Positions 8,578 through 17,966 of a stretch of 64,000 nt of DNA are shown here, one piece after another. The DNA comes from UBA7672 sp965279205 (GTDB lineage Bacteria; Pseudomonadota; Alphaproteobacteria; Caulobacterales; Hyphomonadaceae). The stretch lies in assembly GCA_965279205.1 (NCBI GenBank), contig OZ257144.1:2108001-2172000 (forward strand), written 5' to 3'. Numbering within the stretch: position 1 is the stretch's first letter; each line of letters begins with the position of its first letter. The notes under the pieces are model-generated. The model searched no databases, was not told the origin of the DNA, and worked only from the letters and a program-made list of their open reading frames with translations. The position numbers and the translations under genes are program-made.

Positions 8578-9465
8578 CTATCCAGGCTCGATCAGCGCGT
8601 TGAGAATCCCGATGGCGCGCGCCACGAGATCGCAGACGTTGTAGAATTCGGGGCGGCCGTGATGCCACCAGAGCGACAGCGTGTAGCAGGGATCAAGCGG
8701 CAGCAGCACATCTTTCGGAAGCCGCGCGATGTAACGCGCGAGGCGTTGGATGGCCGGCTCGGGATTGGCGAGGACGCGGGCAAGCGCCTCGATGCGGCGG
8801 GCGACGGCATAGGCGCCGGGATCGCCATCCGGTCGGGAAAGCTCAGGCGCCGGCGCCGGCTTCACGGGAGCATGAGCGATCGGCCAGTCGTCACTGCCGC
8901 CCAGGACGCAGATGCGCGGGCCGCGCCGGATGGCGGGCGGGCGCGGCTCGTCCGGCTCGGCGGGTTTCCACGAGAGCACGGTGAAGCGGCAGGCCCAGTT
9001 GGCCGGATCGTTGGGATCAGGCGGCGGCGGAGGCTCGGCCACGGGCTCGCCGGGAATCAGATCGCCATCGCGCCACAGCCTCGCGATGGTGTGCCAGCCG
9101 GGCAGGGGAATACTCGTCATGTGGGGCGCCGCCTTCGGCCCGCGGCGCGGCGCGGGCGGCTGCATCTTTTCGGTGTCGCGCAGGAGCTGGCGCCCCTGTG
9201 GCGTCATCAGCAGGTGCGTGATCGCCTTGGCGACGAGCAGCGTGCGGACGATCTTCTCGATCGGCACCAGCATCGACATGATCTCGCGCCGCGCCGGCCG
9301 GCGCAGCTTCCACATCCGCGCCAGGCTCGCGCTGGATTTCACATGCGCGAGCAGCACATCGAGCATCTCCTTCGCCCGCACGAACAGCGCGGGGATGGAA
9401 AGCTTGGTCGGCGGCCACTGCACAGGCTTGAGAAGATCCGCTTCGATCTGGGCTTGGGTTTTCAT
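8578..9465 (-). CDS. Hypothetical protein of 295 residues
   Basis: I do not recognise this protein. It starts most plausibly at ATG 9465 (MKTQAQIEADLLKPVQ); a GTG at 9522 would add 19 residues. It has no signal peptide or clear membrane segment. The first 100 residues are amphipathic helical, the middle is proline-rich (a PPPPP run within a longer loop), and the C-terminal 100 residues are helical again, ending in LVARAIGILNALI. It lies just upstream of the autoinducer synthase on the same strand with 133 bases between them, so a link in expression is possible but not shown. Confidence 0.65.
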   Translation of the reverse strand: MKTQAQIEADLLKPVQWPPTKLSIPALFVRAKEMLDVLLAHVKSSASLARMWKLRRPARREIMSMLVPIEKIVRTLLVAKAITHLLMTPQGRQLLRDTEKMQPPAPRRGPKAAPHMTSIPLPGWHTIARLWRDGDLIPGEPVAEPPPPPDPNDPANWACRFTVLSWKPAEPDEPRPPAIRRGPRICVLGGSDDWPIAHAPVKPAPAPELSRPDGDPGAYAVARRIEALARVLANPEPAIQRLARYIARLPKDVLLPLDPCYTLSLWWHHGRPEFYNVCDLVARAIGILNALIEPG

Positions 9466-9909
9466 GCCCGCAGGATGAGGGCGGGAGCGTCCGGTGAGGA
9501 TGGAGGGTTTTTGTTGTCCCACAGCGATTGGGCCAGAAGCCGCGTAATTGCCGGGGCATGCGCAGAGTTATCCTACAATTCGGACCGGGAAATATGTTGG
9601 TTTGTCGAATGTCGGCTTTGGGCCAAATCCCGGACGCGCGCCGCTCCAGGCCAACGTCGACTTATCGCCGGAAGCAGTCGTTCGGCCGATCAAGCAAAAG
9701 CAGGGGAGGAGACCCCGCCGTCCCCGCAGGCGACCTATTTTGAAGCTGCCGATGCGACGACTGGATTGTCAGCATGTCCGCGCCTTCATGTCCTTGCCCG
9801 CTGGCCGCCGTCGCGCGGGAAGGGTGGGCAGTGCGGATGTTCCATGATATCGGAGCCGCGCCATCCGGCGTGGCTAGACCACGGCCGGGGCAGCGATGGA
9901 GAGTTTCAA
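9466..9909. other. Intergenic region and leader of rpsU
   Basis: 444 bases between the divergent hypothetical gene and rpsU. No reading frame here looks like protein. The stretch 9698-9730 is purine-rich then GC-rich and can fold locally, as can 9852-9875, but neither matches a recognised riboswitch or leader. It probably holds the rpsU promoter and 5' untranslated region. Confidence 0.35.
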
Positions 9910-10143
9910 ATCGTACAGATCGTGGTCCGGGACAACAACGTCGACCAGGCGTTGAAGGCGCTCAAGAAGAAGATGCAACGCGAGGGCGTCTTCCGGGAAA
10001 TGAAGGCCCGCACTTCTTACGAGAAGCCGTCCGAGGCCAAGGCTCGTCGGAAGGCCGAGTCCATCCGCCGGGCGCGGAAACTGGCCCGCAAACGCGCCCA
10101 GCGCGAAGGCCTACTCCCGAAACCGGTCTCCACCCGGACCTAG
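9910..10143 (+). CDS. rpsU: 30S ribosomal protein S21, apparent ATC start
   Basis: 77 residues that match alphaproteobacterial S21: VQIVVRDNNVDQALKALKKK, then the QREGVFREMK core and a basic C-terminal tail rich in RKLARKRAQREG. The family begins M-V-Q-I. Here the codon in the methionine position is ATC at 9910-9912, and GGAGAG at 9898-9903 lies six bases before it, the ideal spacing. The only in-frame ATG upstream (9844) would add a 22-residue tail unlike S21; GTG at 9922 would delete conserved residues. So either ATC initiates or a base has been miscalled. Confidence 0.9.
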   Translation: MVQIVVRDNNVDQALKALKKKMQREGVFREMKARTSYEKPSEAKARRKAESIRRARKLARKRAQREGLLPKPVSTRT

Positions 10144-10336
10144 AACCGGACGGGCAGCTGCACGATTGCCCACGCGAAGAGGGCGATCATGGCCGCCGCG
10201 ACGATAACTCCGACAATGTAAATACGCCGTCGTTCGGCCTTCTCCCACGCCGCATGTTCACGCCGCATCTCGGCTTCTCGGCCAGGCGGGCTTGCTTGTC
10301 CTCGCCGACAAGCCGGATGTGAGCGGCGTGCTTCAT
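10140..10336 (-). pseudogene. Small single-pass membrane protein, probably frameshifted
   Basis: ATG 10336 follows GGGAGGG and begins MKHAAHIRLVGEDKQARLAE. In that frame the protein then turns into unlike sequence. One base before the shift point, the adjacent frame continues as EAEMRREHAAWEKAERRR followed by a clear membrane helix (IYIVGVIVAAAMIALFAWAIV) and stop at 10142-10140. Adding one G in GAGAAGCC near 10278 would fuse both into a 65-residue protein: charged helix plus C-terminal anchor. Alternatively only the 42-residue part from ATG 10268 is made. It ends convergently, overlapping the rpsU stop. Confidence 0.5.
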
Positions 10337-10429
10337 TGGTCTTCCCTCCCCGAGCGACAGCATCTCGCCGATAGCGGTCATTCGTGTTCGCAGCCGATCA
10401 TCCCAAGCGTGCCGCCTTGGTCTAGCGCG

Positions 10430-11821
10430 TCATGTGCTCTCGCCACGCCTGCGGGCGGCAGAAAGCGTCTCGGTCACGATTCGCCGTATCGCTTCATTGT
10501 TGGCGTTGGCGGCCGCTACGGCCACAACCCCAGATGATCGGTCGATCGACGCTTCAGCACACCAGCGATAGGTCGAGCCGGCATGGTATAGACGTCCCTC
10601 TTCTCCGACGCTCCATCCGAGCGCGTAGTTGACGGTGAACGGCGGGGTATGCAGCCGGGCCCACGTTTCGGATGAAAGGAACATCGATGGTCGATTCAGA
10701 TGGACCTGCAGGTAGGAGATGAAGTCGGAAAGCCCGATGTGAATGCCGCCGGACGGTCCTTGAACGGCTGGAATATCTACTGGCGTTTCCATGTCTGGCA
10801 GAGCGGGGATGAGGTCGCCCGCTGCAACGGTGCGATAATGACCCAGGGGCTGGTCGATATTGTCCTTCGTGCCTGGTGGGCCGAAGCCTGCCGTGGACAG
10901 GCCAAGCGGATCGAAAACGTAATGCCGCATGAGGTCTTCCCATGTCATGCCAGCGGCAGATTCAAGCATCGCAGCGGCGATGATGTATCCGCTGTTGGAA
11001 TAGTTCATCCGCTCGCCAAGGGGCGCCACGGGCGGCTGGCGAAGAGCCAGCTGTACATACCGAAGCCGTTCGCCTGGCTGTAAGCGGGTAGCGAACGTCG
11101 CAAGGTTTGCGGCGTCGATCTCACGCGGCAGACCTGCGTGGTGACTCAGCAGGTGCATGAGCGTGGCAGATCGATATTGTGGCGGCGTGTCACTTGGCAC
11201 GGCAAGAACATCGCCTAGCGCCGTGCCCCAGCTTATGTGACCTGCCTCGACGATCCGCGCCGCCAGGGTGGCCGTCATGGATTTCGTCAATGAGCCCAGC
11301 CGCCATCGGTCGATGGATGTGACCGGCACAGCGGCCGTCGTCGACCGCATGCCGTCCGCCAGGACGACTGCGGAGGATCCGGATTTCGCGAAAGCCGCCG
11401 CCAGTGCGGGAGCGCCGCCGGCGAGGCGCAGGGTGGTCAACACATCCGGGGTAAGCCGTGGAAACAGATCACCGCGGACAAAGTCCACGGTTTGCGCCCA
11501 GACCGGCGAGGTGATGCGCAAGACGTCTCCCACCAGCCGCGCGCCAAGTCGCTCATCGTACTGGCCGAACTCGATGGTTGCCTGCTCGGCCACGAACGAC
11601 ACTTTCGTGGCGGGGTAGACCGTCGATCCCTGATCGATGCTCTGCATGGAGGCGTGGCCTTCATCGGCGATCTCAAGGATCATCCGCATGCGTCTCGATG
11701 AGTTCTCAAAGATTCCGGACCAGGTTCCGATAAGAGGATTGGTCTTGACGGAGCTGGCGCATCCAGCTGTGCAAAGACAAGCCAGACCCAGGACGTGATG
11801 ACGGCGGGTTTGACCTGGCAT
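10430..11821 (-). CDS. Serine hydrolase of the class C beta-lactamase fold, lipoprotein
   Basis: 463 residues from ATG 11821, where a lipoprotein-type signal peptide (MPGQTRRHHVLGLACLCTAGC) begins. The penicillin-binding/beta-lactamase motifs are present: S-L-T-K at about 177-180, Y-S-N at about 274-276 and H-A-G near the C-terminus (YHAGSTYRW). Residues 25-150 form an extra N-terminal beta-rich region before the catalytic domain. It is probably a membrane-attached periplasmic esterase or peptidase; true beta-lactamase activity cannot be inferred. It is divergent from phoD with about 215 bases between starts. Confidence 0.86.
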   Translation of the reverse strand: MPGQTRRHHVLGLACLCTAGCASSVKTNPLIGTWSGIFENSSRRMRMILEIADEGHASMQSIDQGSTVYPATKVSFVAEQATIEFGQYDERLGARLVGDVLRITSPVWAQTVDFVRGDLFPRLTPDVLTTLRLAGGAPALAAAFAKSGSSAVVLADGMRSTTAAVPVTSIDRWRLGSLTKSMTATLAARIVEAGHISWGTALGDVLAVPSDTPPQYRSATLMHLLSHHAGLPREIDAANLATFATRLQPGERLRYVQLALRQPPVAPLGERMNYSNSGYIIAAAMLESAAGMTWEDLMRHYVFDPLGLSTAGFGPPGTKDNIDQPLGHYRTVAAGDLIPALPDMETPVDIPAVQGPSGGIHIGLSDFISYLQVHLNRPSMFLSSETWARLHTPPFTVNYALGWSVGEEGRLYHAGSTYRWCAEASIDRSSGVVAVAAANANNEAIRRIVTETLSAARRRGEST

Positions 11822-12036
11822 GATGTCGTGCGCCCCTGAACCCGGCCGGATGACCGTATTGATCAGTTGCGGACCCGATTTGGGCCGGGGTGTGGCGCCA
11901 ATTCCTCCGTCCCTCTTGCGCCCCATCGATCTCCACTTGCTTCCGCACCCCTTGCCCGGATACCCCTTGATCTCGCCCGGGGTCCAACGCGCGAAGCCTG
12001 CCTTCACGCGTCGGTTTACCACGCGGAGTGAAATCA

Positions 12037-14086
12037 ATGAGCGGACAGACAACGCGCAGATCACTGCTGGCGCAAGCAGCGGCCCTCGGCGCGGCCCTCG
12101 CTTTCGGTCAGAGTTGCGCGAACGCGCCGACGGCCGCGCGCACGGAAAGGCGTGACCTCTTCCCGCAGGGGGTGGCGTCTGGCGATCCCGCGCCGGACAG
12201 GGTGATCCTGTGGACGCGGCGCGCGCCGGATGTTGGCGCAGCCAGGCACCGGTTGATGGTGGAGGTCGCGGGCGATGAAGCCTTCGCAGATATCGTCGCG
12301 CGCGGCGATGTGGAGGTGAGCGCGGCGACCGACTGGACGTGCCGCTTTCTCGCGGCAGGCCTGAAGCCTGCGCGCGAGTACTGGTATCGCTTCGTGGATG
12401 AGGCGGGAAACACGAGCCGTGTCGGCCGCACGCTGACCGCGCCAGCGGACAGCGACGATCGCCCGGTGCGCTTTGCCTTCGTCAGCTGCCAGGACGTCAC
12501 CAACGGCGCGATGAATGCCTACCGACGCATGATCTACGAGGACGTGCGCCGTCCGCGCGCGGAGCAGATGAGCTTCGTGCTGCACCTCGGCGACTTCATC
12601 TACGATGTCGTCAAGTATCCCGAGGATGGGCAGGACGGGATGGATCGCGGGCGCAAGCTGACGGGCGCCGTGCGCTATCCGAAAGGCGAGAGGGTGGCGC
12701 GGAGCTACCACGTGCCCGTCGATCTTGAGGACTATCGCGCGGCGTATCGCAGCTATCTCCTGGACCCCGAGCTGCAGGATGCGCGTGCGCGCTGGCCGTT
12801 CGTGCCCGTATGGGACAACCACGAATTCTCCTGGAACGGCTATCAGAGTCAGCAGGTGAACGGGGGCGATCCGCCACGGCCGGCGCAGACGCTGAAGGTC
12901 CAGGCGAGCCAGGCGTGGTACGAATACCAGCCAGCGCGCGTCAGGAAGCAGGGCGCGGGCGATGCGTTCGTGGCGCCCAAGGTCGAGAACAGGCCGCTGT
13001 CGAATATCGATGCGCGCGGTGTGGGCCAGGAGGCGAACAATCTTGCCGCGATCGATGCGCTGCGCATCGAGCGCGCGTTCCGGTTCGGCAAGAACATCGA
13101 CATGATCCTGACCGACAATCGTTCGTTTCGGGCAGCGCCCATCGACGGCGCAAATCTGCCGGGGGCTCGATTTCGGCGCGTTCCCGGAGATCGCCAACGA
13201 CATCCTCGAAGCAGGGCGCGAGTATCCGGGCGGCGCGCCTGCCACGCTGCGCATCGGCGCGACCGAAATCCCCAATCCGCAACTCAAGGAGCCTCCGCAA
13301 GCCTATCTGGGCGTCGAGCAGATGGCGTGGTTCAAGGAGCGCCTGCGCGCCGCGAAGGCGCCGTGGAAGATATGGGGGCATTCCTTCGGCACGCTCACCT
13401 GGCGCACCGATCCGCAGAATCTTCCACCCGAATTCGCGGCCACGTGGCCGAGCACCGAGTACGGCGTTCTGAACCGCTCCTACGTGGTCGAACACGCCGA
13501 GATCTTCGGCATGGTGCGCGATGAAGGCATCACTGGCTTAGCAATCGTCGCCGGCGACAAGCATTCATTCTGGGCGGGATATCCGAGCGAGACGCTGCCG
13601 CCGCGTCCGTTCGAACCGGTGGCCGTCGAGTTCATCACCGGCTCGATCTCGCAACAGGGATCGGCCGAGGTGCAGACGCTGACGTTTCCCAAGGACAACC
13701 CGCTGCGGCCGTTCTATGTGCATGACCGGCCCGATGGCTCCAAGCAACACGTACTCAGCGCGACCGTGCTTCACGGCGTCCGCACTGCGCTGGCGCTTCG
13801 CGACACGGGCGACCCGGTGAAAGCGCGCGCCGCGCGCAATCCCGAAAACGCGCCGCACCTCACCTTCACGGACATGGGCGGATACGGATACACCACCGTG
13901 CGCGCCTCGCCGGACGAGCTGGAAACGGAGTTCGTGTGCATTCCCCCGCCGGCCACGCGCAGCGAGCGCGAAGACGGCGGACCGCTGCGTTACCGCGTCG
14001 TCCATCGCGTCGCACGCTGGAAGCCAGGAGAGCGACCGCAGATGCGACCCGAGACCGTCGAGGGCGACGCCGGACTTTCCATCTGA
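12037..14086 (+). pseudogene. phoD: PhoD alkaline phosphatase/phosphodiesterase, broken by a +1 frameshift
   Basis: ATG 12037 follows GGAG at 12025-12028. The protein begins with a Tat signal (TTRRSLLAQAAALGAA) and has PhoD metal-site motifs LHLGDFIYD, WDNHEF and, after the break, GDKHSFWAG. Reading frame one runs to about 13165, then becomes unlike protein. The sequence continues one frame over as LDFGAFPEIANDILE. The switch falls in a run of five Gs at 13161-13165; with four Gs the gene is one open frame of about 682 residues. Both halves keep conserved residues, so the break is recent, or a sequencing error. Confidence 0.85.
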
Positions 14087-14283
14087 TCTGAGCTGTGGTC
14101 ATCGCATCGCGAAAAGTGCACCGACCGGGCGAAAGCCCCGACGTTGCTTTTGGGCCAGTGTCGGACTTAGTCAGTAGCGACGACTACCGGCAAGAAAGTG
14201 CGTGCTTCCAGGTGTTCGAAACCGTGCATGCAATCCAAGCGTACAGACTGCGAATTGTTTGCGGAATGACAGCGGTTGGAGAC

Positions 14284-14724
14284 CTACCGCCGGTATTTGA
14301 TGAAGGGCGTCACCTTCGCCACCTGATCGTAGAGTTTGCGGGCGGTGGCGTTGAACTCTTGTGTGAGCCAGTAGACCTGGTCGGCGCCGCGCTGGTCGGC
14401 GGCGGTGTAGACGGCTTGGATCAGGGCGCGACCGACGCCCTTGCCGCGGGCTTCGGGGGTGGTGAACAGGTCTTCGAGATAGCAGCGCGGGCCTGCCGCC
14501 CATGTGACCGGGTGGAAGAGGTAGTGGACGATGCCGAGCAGCTTTCCATCCGGCTGGGCTGCGCAGAAGCCGAGGATTGGCGCCTCGGGATCCATCAAGC
14601 GATGCCAGGTGAGGTCGGTGACGTGGTCGGGCACCACGGACTCGTAGAATTCGAGGTAGCCGCGCCAGAGCGCGTCCCACTCGTGGCGGTCGGTTGGTTC
14701 GAGGGTGCGGATGGTGAAAGTCAT
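14284..14724 (-). CDS. GNAT-family N-acetyltransferase
   Basis: 146 residues from ATG 14724, with AAGGAGGAG twelve bases upstream. The acetyl-CoA-binding motif A is LEDLFTTPEARGKGVGRALIQAV (R/QxxGxG/A as RGKGVG), and motif B contains WLTQEFNATARKLYDQ, the usual pattern where the Tyr follows an Asn-containing helix. It transfers an acetyl group to an unknown amine. The gene ends about 200 bases from the converging phoD and lies 38 bases downstream of the DUF429 gene, probably as a two-gene unit. Confidence 0.88.
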   Translation of the reverse strand: MTFTIRTLEPTDRHEWDALWRGYLEFYESVVPDHVTDLTWHRLMDPEAPILGFCAAQPDGKLLGIVHYLFHPVTWAAGPRCYLEDLFTTPEARGKGVGRALIQAVYTAADQRGADQVYWLTQEFNATARKLYDQVAKVTPFIKYRR

Positions 14725-14762
14725 GACGGGATGTAACTCCTCCTTCGTGTTCGGTGGAAGAG

Positions 14763-15578
14763 TCACGCCTTGTGGATCGCGATGGCGCCTTCGGTTTTCC
14801 AGGTGGGCGGTTTTTCGACGTGGAGCTGGCGGTTGGCGGCGGCGCGGCCGGCGAAGGCGGCTATGACGGCGTCGAGCGCATCGGGAGATTTCAGCATCTC
14901 CTTGCGATAGGCGGGTTCGACGTCGACGTGCCGCGTGCGCTCGAGGTGAGCGATGATGGCCTGGCGTGCGGGACGTTCGTCGGGGGCGTTGTAGTTGGTG
15001 TAGGGGAGGCCCCAGGCCTTGAGCTGGGCGGCGGGGAAGGCCTCGACCAGCATGCCGGGGCCATCTTTCCACGGCCAGACCGGCCGGCGCGCGCGGGCGG
15101 CGAGGGTGAGGGCCGCGGCGGTGAACGGTGCGCCGGGGCGGGCGCGGCCGTTCCAGAGCGTGGAGCGGGCGTGGGCGCCGCTGAGCTTTTCGGTTTGGCG
15201 CGAGGGTTTGGCCGAGGCGAGCGGCGCTATGGATGTGGCGTAGCGCACGATGGCCGCGCCGCGCGGGAAGGGGCGGTCGATGGCGGGAGGCAGGCCAGCG
15301 ATGTCGGCAAGGAGCTGGGCGTGGCCGCCGGATGGCATGTGGGCGTGGGGCAGGGACAGCGGCGCATCAATGGCGGCGGCGCGATAGCGGCCCTCTCGCA
15401 GGAGTGCGGTGAGGCGTTCGAACGGGTCGCCATCGCCGTCCAGATCCTGCACGGGGCGGAGGTCGGCGAGGCGGAAGCCTTCGAGGGAGGCAATCCAGAC
15501 GGTGGGGCGAGCGCAGCGGGGCCGCCAGGGGGCGGCGGCGCCGGAGAAATCGATCCCAAGGAATCTGGCCTCGCTCAT
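14763..15578 (-). CDS. DUF429 family protein (predicted RNase H-like nuclease)
   Basis: 271 residues from ATG 15578. The start FLGIDFSGA supplies the first acidic strand, AIDAPLSLP the second and DALDAVIAAFA the third, the pattern of the DUF429 family, which is predicted to be an RNase H-fold nuclease from these acidic residues. The block MLVEAFPAAQLKAWGLPY is also typical. Activity is unproven. It is divergent from the TetR gene and transcribed with the downstream acetyltransferase. Confidence 0.82.
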   Translation of the reverse strand: MSEARFLGIDFSGAAAPWRPRCARPTVWIASLEGFRLADLRPVQDLDGDGDPFERLTALLREGRYRAAAIDAPLSLPHAHMPSGGHAQLLADIAGLPPAIDRPFPRGAAIVRYATSIAPLASAKPSRQTEKLSGAHARSTLWNGRARPGAPFTAAALTLAARARRPVWPWKDGPGMLVEAFPAAQLKAWGLPYTNYNAPDERPARQAIIAHLERTRHVDVEPAYRKEMLKSPDALDAVIAAFAGRAAANRQLHVEKPPTWKTEGAIAIHKA

Positions 15579-15644
15579 CGGGCGAAGTGTCACGGGATTC
15601 GGGGACAGCTTGACAGGGCGTCGTGTTACGGGCGGTTTGTGGCG

Positions 15645-16241
15645 ATGAACCCGACCGCACCCTCCATGCCTGCGCCAACCGGCGGCGCCGCCACGCGCGA
15701 CAAGCTGATGCGTGCGGCAGCCGGTATTGTGGCGCGCGATGGCATGGAAGCAGCCACAACAGCGGCTATCGCCGCCGAGGCGGGCGTCGCCGAGGGGACG
15801 CTCTATCGCCATTTTGAGAGCAAGGACGACCTGCTGATCGCGGCCTATCGCCAGATGAAGCAGGAGGTGTTTCTCGATGCGGGCGCGGGGCTCGACACGA
15901 ACATCGTGCCGCCGGAGCGGCTGAAGCGGACGTGGAAGGCGATCTATCTTGCCTATCGCGCCAACAAGGATGCGTTCGCGTTCGGGCAGCGCTTTGCGGA
16001 ATCGGCGCTGGCGGAGCGCGAGGGCGGAGAGGCCGGCCGTGCCGTCGGGCGCATGGTGAACGATTTGCGCCGGGTGGGCATCGCGTCGGGCGACTTCAAG
16101 AACCTGCCGCCGGACCTGCTCGGCAGCCTATTCATGGCGCCGGTCAGCTACCTGCTGAAGGCGGAGCTGAAGGGGCGCAAGTGGACCGACGCCGAACTGG
16201 ATGCAGCAGCGGAGTCGGTGCTGGCGGGGTGGCGGAAGTAG
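15645..16241 (+). CDS. TetR-family transcriptional regulator
   Basis: 198 residues starting at ATG 15645. The N-terminal helix-turn-helix TAAIAAEAGVAEGTLYRHFESKDDLL is textbook TetR, followed by an alpha-helical ligand domain (residues 70-198) with no recognised specificity. The long open frame further upstream is only the antisense of the DUF429 gene. It ends one base from the convergent quinone oxidoreductase, and the divergent DUF429 gene or that oxidoreductase are the natural candidates for its targets. Confidence 0.92.
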   Translation: MNPTAPSMPAPTGGAATRDKLMRAAAGIVARDGMEAATTAAIAAEAGVAEGTLYRHFESKDDLLIAAYRQMKQEVFLDAGAGLDTNIVPPERLKRTWKAIYLAYRANKDAFAFGQRFAESALAEREGGEAGRAVGRMVNDLRRVGIASGDFKNLPPDLLGSLFMAPVSYLLKAELKGRKWTDAELDAAAESVLAGWRK

Positions 16242-16242
16242 G

Positions 16243-17226
16243 CTACGGTCTCAGCACCACTTTCCCTACAAGCCTGCGATCGCGCATCAACTCGAAAGCT
16301 TCGCGCCAGCGATCGAGGGGGAGTTCGGCGAAGACGGTAGGGCGGGTGGCGCCTTCGGCGGCCCAGCGCCAGATCTGGTCGCGGACGATGCGGCCCTTGT
16401 CGGGGAACTGGCGGCCGTATTCTCCGGCGCGGACGCCGATCACCGAGAAACCCTTGATCAGCGGGATGTTGGTGCTGATGCTGGCGATGCGTCCGCCAGC
16501 GAAGCCGATGACCAGCAGGCGGCCGTTGAAGGTGATGCAGCGGGTGGACTCGTCGAACACGTCGCCGCCGACCGGATCAAAGATGACATCCGCGCCCTTG
16601 CCGCCGGTGAGGGTCTTCACCTGCTCGCGGAAGGCGTCGCCGGGCTTCGGGCCGAGAACGATGACCTCGTGTGCGCCAGCTGTCTTTAGGGCCTGCGCCT
16701 TCTGAGCTGAGGCAGTGGTGGCAATGACGCGTGCGCCGAGGATGCGGCCGACGTCGAGGGTCGCCATGCCGACGCCGCCAGAGGCGCCGTGGACCAGCAG
16801 CGTTTCGCCAGCCTGCAGCTGGGCGCGCTCGACCAGCGAGACGTAGGCGGTGGTGTAGGCAGCGGGGTAGGCCGCGGCGAGCGGCGCGGCCATCGCATCG
16901 GGAACGGGATGGAGGTTGGAAGCCGGCGCGATGGCGTAGTCGGCGAACGCGCCTGTCTTGGCGCCGCCAGCGACGCGCTGGCCTGTGGTCAGCGCGACGC
17001 CGGGGCCGACCGCATCGACGACGCCAGCGATATCCATGCCGACGGTGAAGGGCGGCTCGGGTTTGAACTGGTATTCGCCCTTGAGCATCAGGAGGTCGGG
17101 AAAGTTGAGGCTGGCGGCCTCGACGCGCACGCGAACCTCGCCTGGGCCGGGCTCGGGCAGGGGAATGTCCTTCAGGGTGACGCGGGAGAAATCCGCCGCC
17201 AGCGCCTCGCACACGACTGCCCGCAT
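16243..17226 (-). CDS. NADPH:quinone oxidoreductase-like zinc-less MDR enzyme
   Basis: 327 residues from ATG 17226, with GGAGAGG just upstream. This is a medium-chain dehydrogenase/reductase: GroES-like N-terminal part with VRVEAASLNFPDLLMLKG and FTVGMDIAGVV, then a Rossmann domain with the NADPH loop VHGASGGVG. The cysteine/histidine zinc ligands of alcohol dehydrogenases are absent, as in quinone oxidoreductases. It probably reduces quinones or enals in the cytosol. It is convergent with the TetR gene and divergent from the UrcA-like gene. Confidence 0.9.
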   Translation of the reverse strand: MRAVVCEALAADFSRVTLKDIPLPEPGPGEVRVRVEAASLNFPDLLMLKGEYQFKPEPPFTVGMDIAGVVDAVGPGVALTTGQRVAGGAKTGAFADYAIAPASNLHPVPDAMAAPLAAAYPAAYTTAYVSLVERAQLQAGETLLVHGASGGVGMATLDVGRILGARVIATTASAQKAQALKTAGAHEVIVLGPKPGDAFREQVKTLTGGKGADVIFDPVGGDVFDESTRCITFNGRLLVIGFAGGRIASISTNIPLIKGFSVIGVRAGEYGRQFPDKGRIVRDQIWRWAAEGATRPTVFAELPLDRWREAFELMRDRRLVGKVVLRP

Positions 17227-17435
17227 TTGCCTCTCCAGGTCCGGTTGTACCGTGCATCGGGGAGGCGGTCGCGTCACTCATGCCCTAACGTAAAGTTTAC
17301 GCAGCGACTATTGACGATAGTGCGGTGCAGCATATTCTGTTCGCATCTGCACAAGAGAACATGAGTCGTGCAGAGGGAAACGTTCCAGGGTCGTTGAGTA
17401 GCAAACTTCAAACGACAACCCGGAGATCTATCACC

Positions 17436-17738
17436 ATGAAAGTCATCGCAATTTCCGTCGCTATCGCCCTTCTGGCCGGTGGGGCGCACGCTGATCCTGT
17501 GTCGGTGAAAACGCCCAAAGCCGATGCCTCAGCCGCAGAAGCGGCTGCCTATGTCGCCGCCCTCGACAAGGCCGTGAAGCGCGTCTGTCAGGAGGCCGCT
17601 GGGCCTGTGATCGGGCTCGCCTTCTACTCCTACCTGGCCTGCCTGAAGGATACGCGCCTGGACGTGAGCAAGCAGGATCCGACCGGCCTTTATGCCGGCC
17701 GCGACTCGATCGGTGGAGCGGTCGTCGCCGCGCGCTGA
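17436..17738 (+). CDS. UrcA-like secreted protein
   Basis: 100 residues from ATG 17436 (GGAG at 17422-17425). A signal peptide ends at HADP, giving a mature protein of about 80 residues with two cysteines spaced as in UrcA proteins (VKRVCQEA and YLACLKD), probably disulfide-bonded in the periplasm. The family's function is unknown; it is common in Caulobacterales and sphingomonads. A terminator follows, so it is transcribed separately from the related gene at 17967. Confidence 0.65.
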   Translation: MKVIAISVAIALLAGGAHADPVSVKTPKADASAAEAAAYVAALDKAVKRVCQEAAGPVIGLAFYSYLACLKDTRLDVSKQDPTGLYAGRDSIGGAVVAAR

Positions 17739-17764
17739 TCGCTTCCACATTGCAGAGACGGACA

Positions 17765-17794
17765 CGCCCGGAGGCTGATGCTTCCGGGCGTTTT
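17765..17794 (+). terminator. Rho-independent terminator after the first UrcA-like gene
   Basis: Stem CGCCCGGA (17765-17772) with TCCGGGCG (17783-17790) and a ten-base loop, followed by TTTT. It lies 27 bases past the stop codon. Confidence 0.75.
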
Positions 17795-17966
17795 CATAGG
17801 GGTTTGCGCAGATCGATCGCAGCCGCCGCCACGATCTTGCCTTAGTTGGTCCATTGACAAGTCATATTGTTTTTCGATAAAGATACATCGACTTTCGAGA
17901 TGGCGGTCAGGAGCAGCTCGAAGGGGACGATACATAAGATAACCGGTGTACAATCGGAGAAGAACA

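Noticed and set aside
8443..9909. Long plus-strand frame leading into rpsU
   Set aside because: It is the antisense of two minus-strand genes; only the last 77 codons are S21-like, so it is not a fusion protein.
12611..12877. Minus-strand open frames inside phoD
   Set aside because: Arginine/alanine-rich shadows of a high-GC gene, without start signals.
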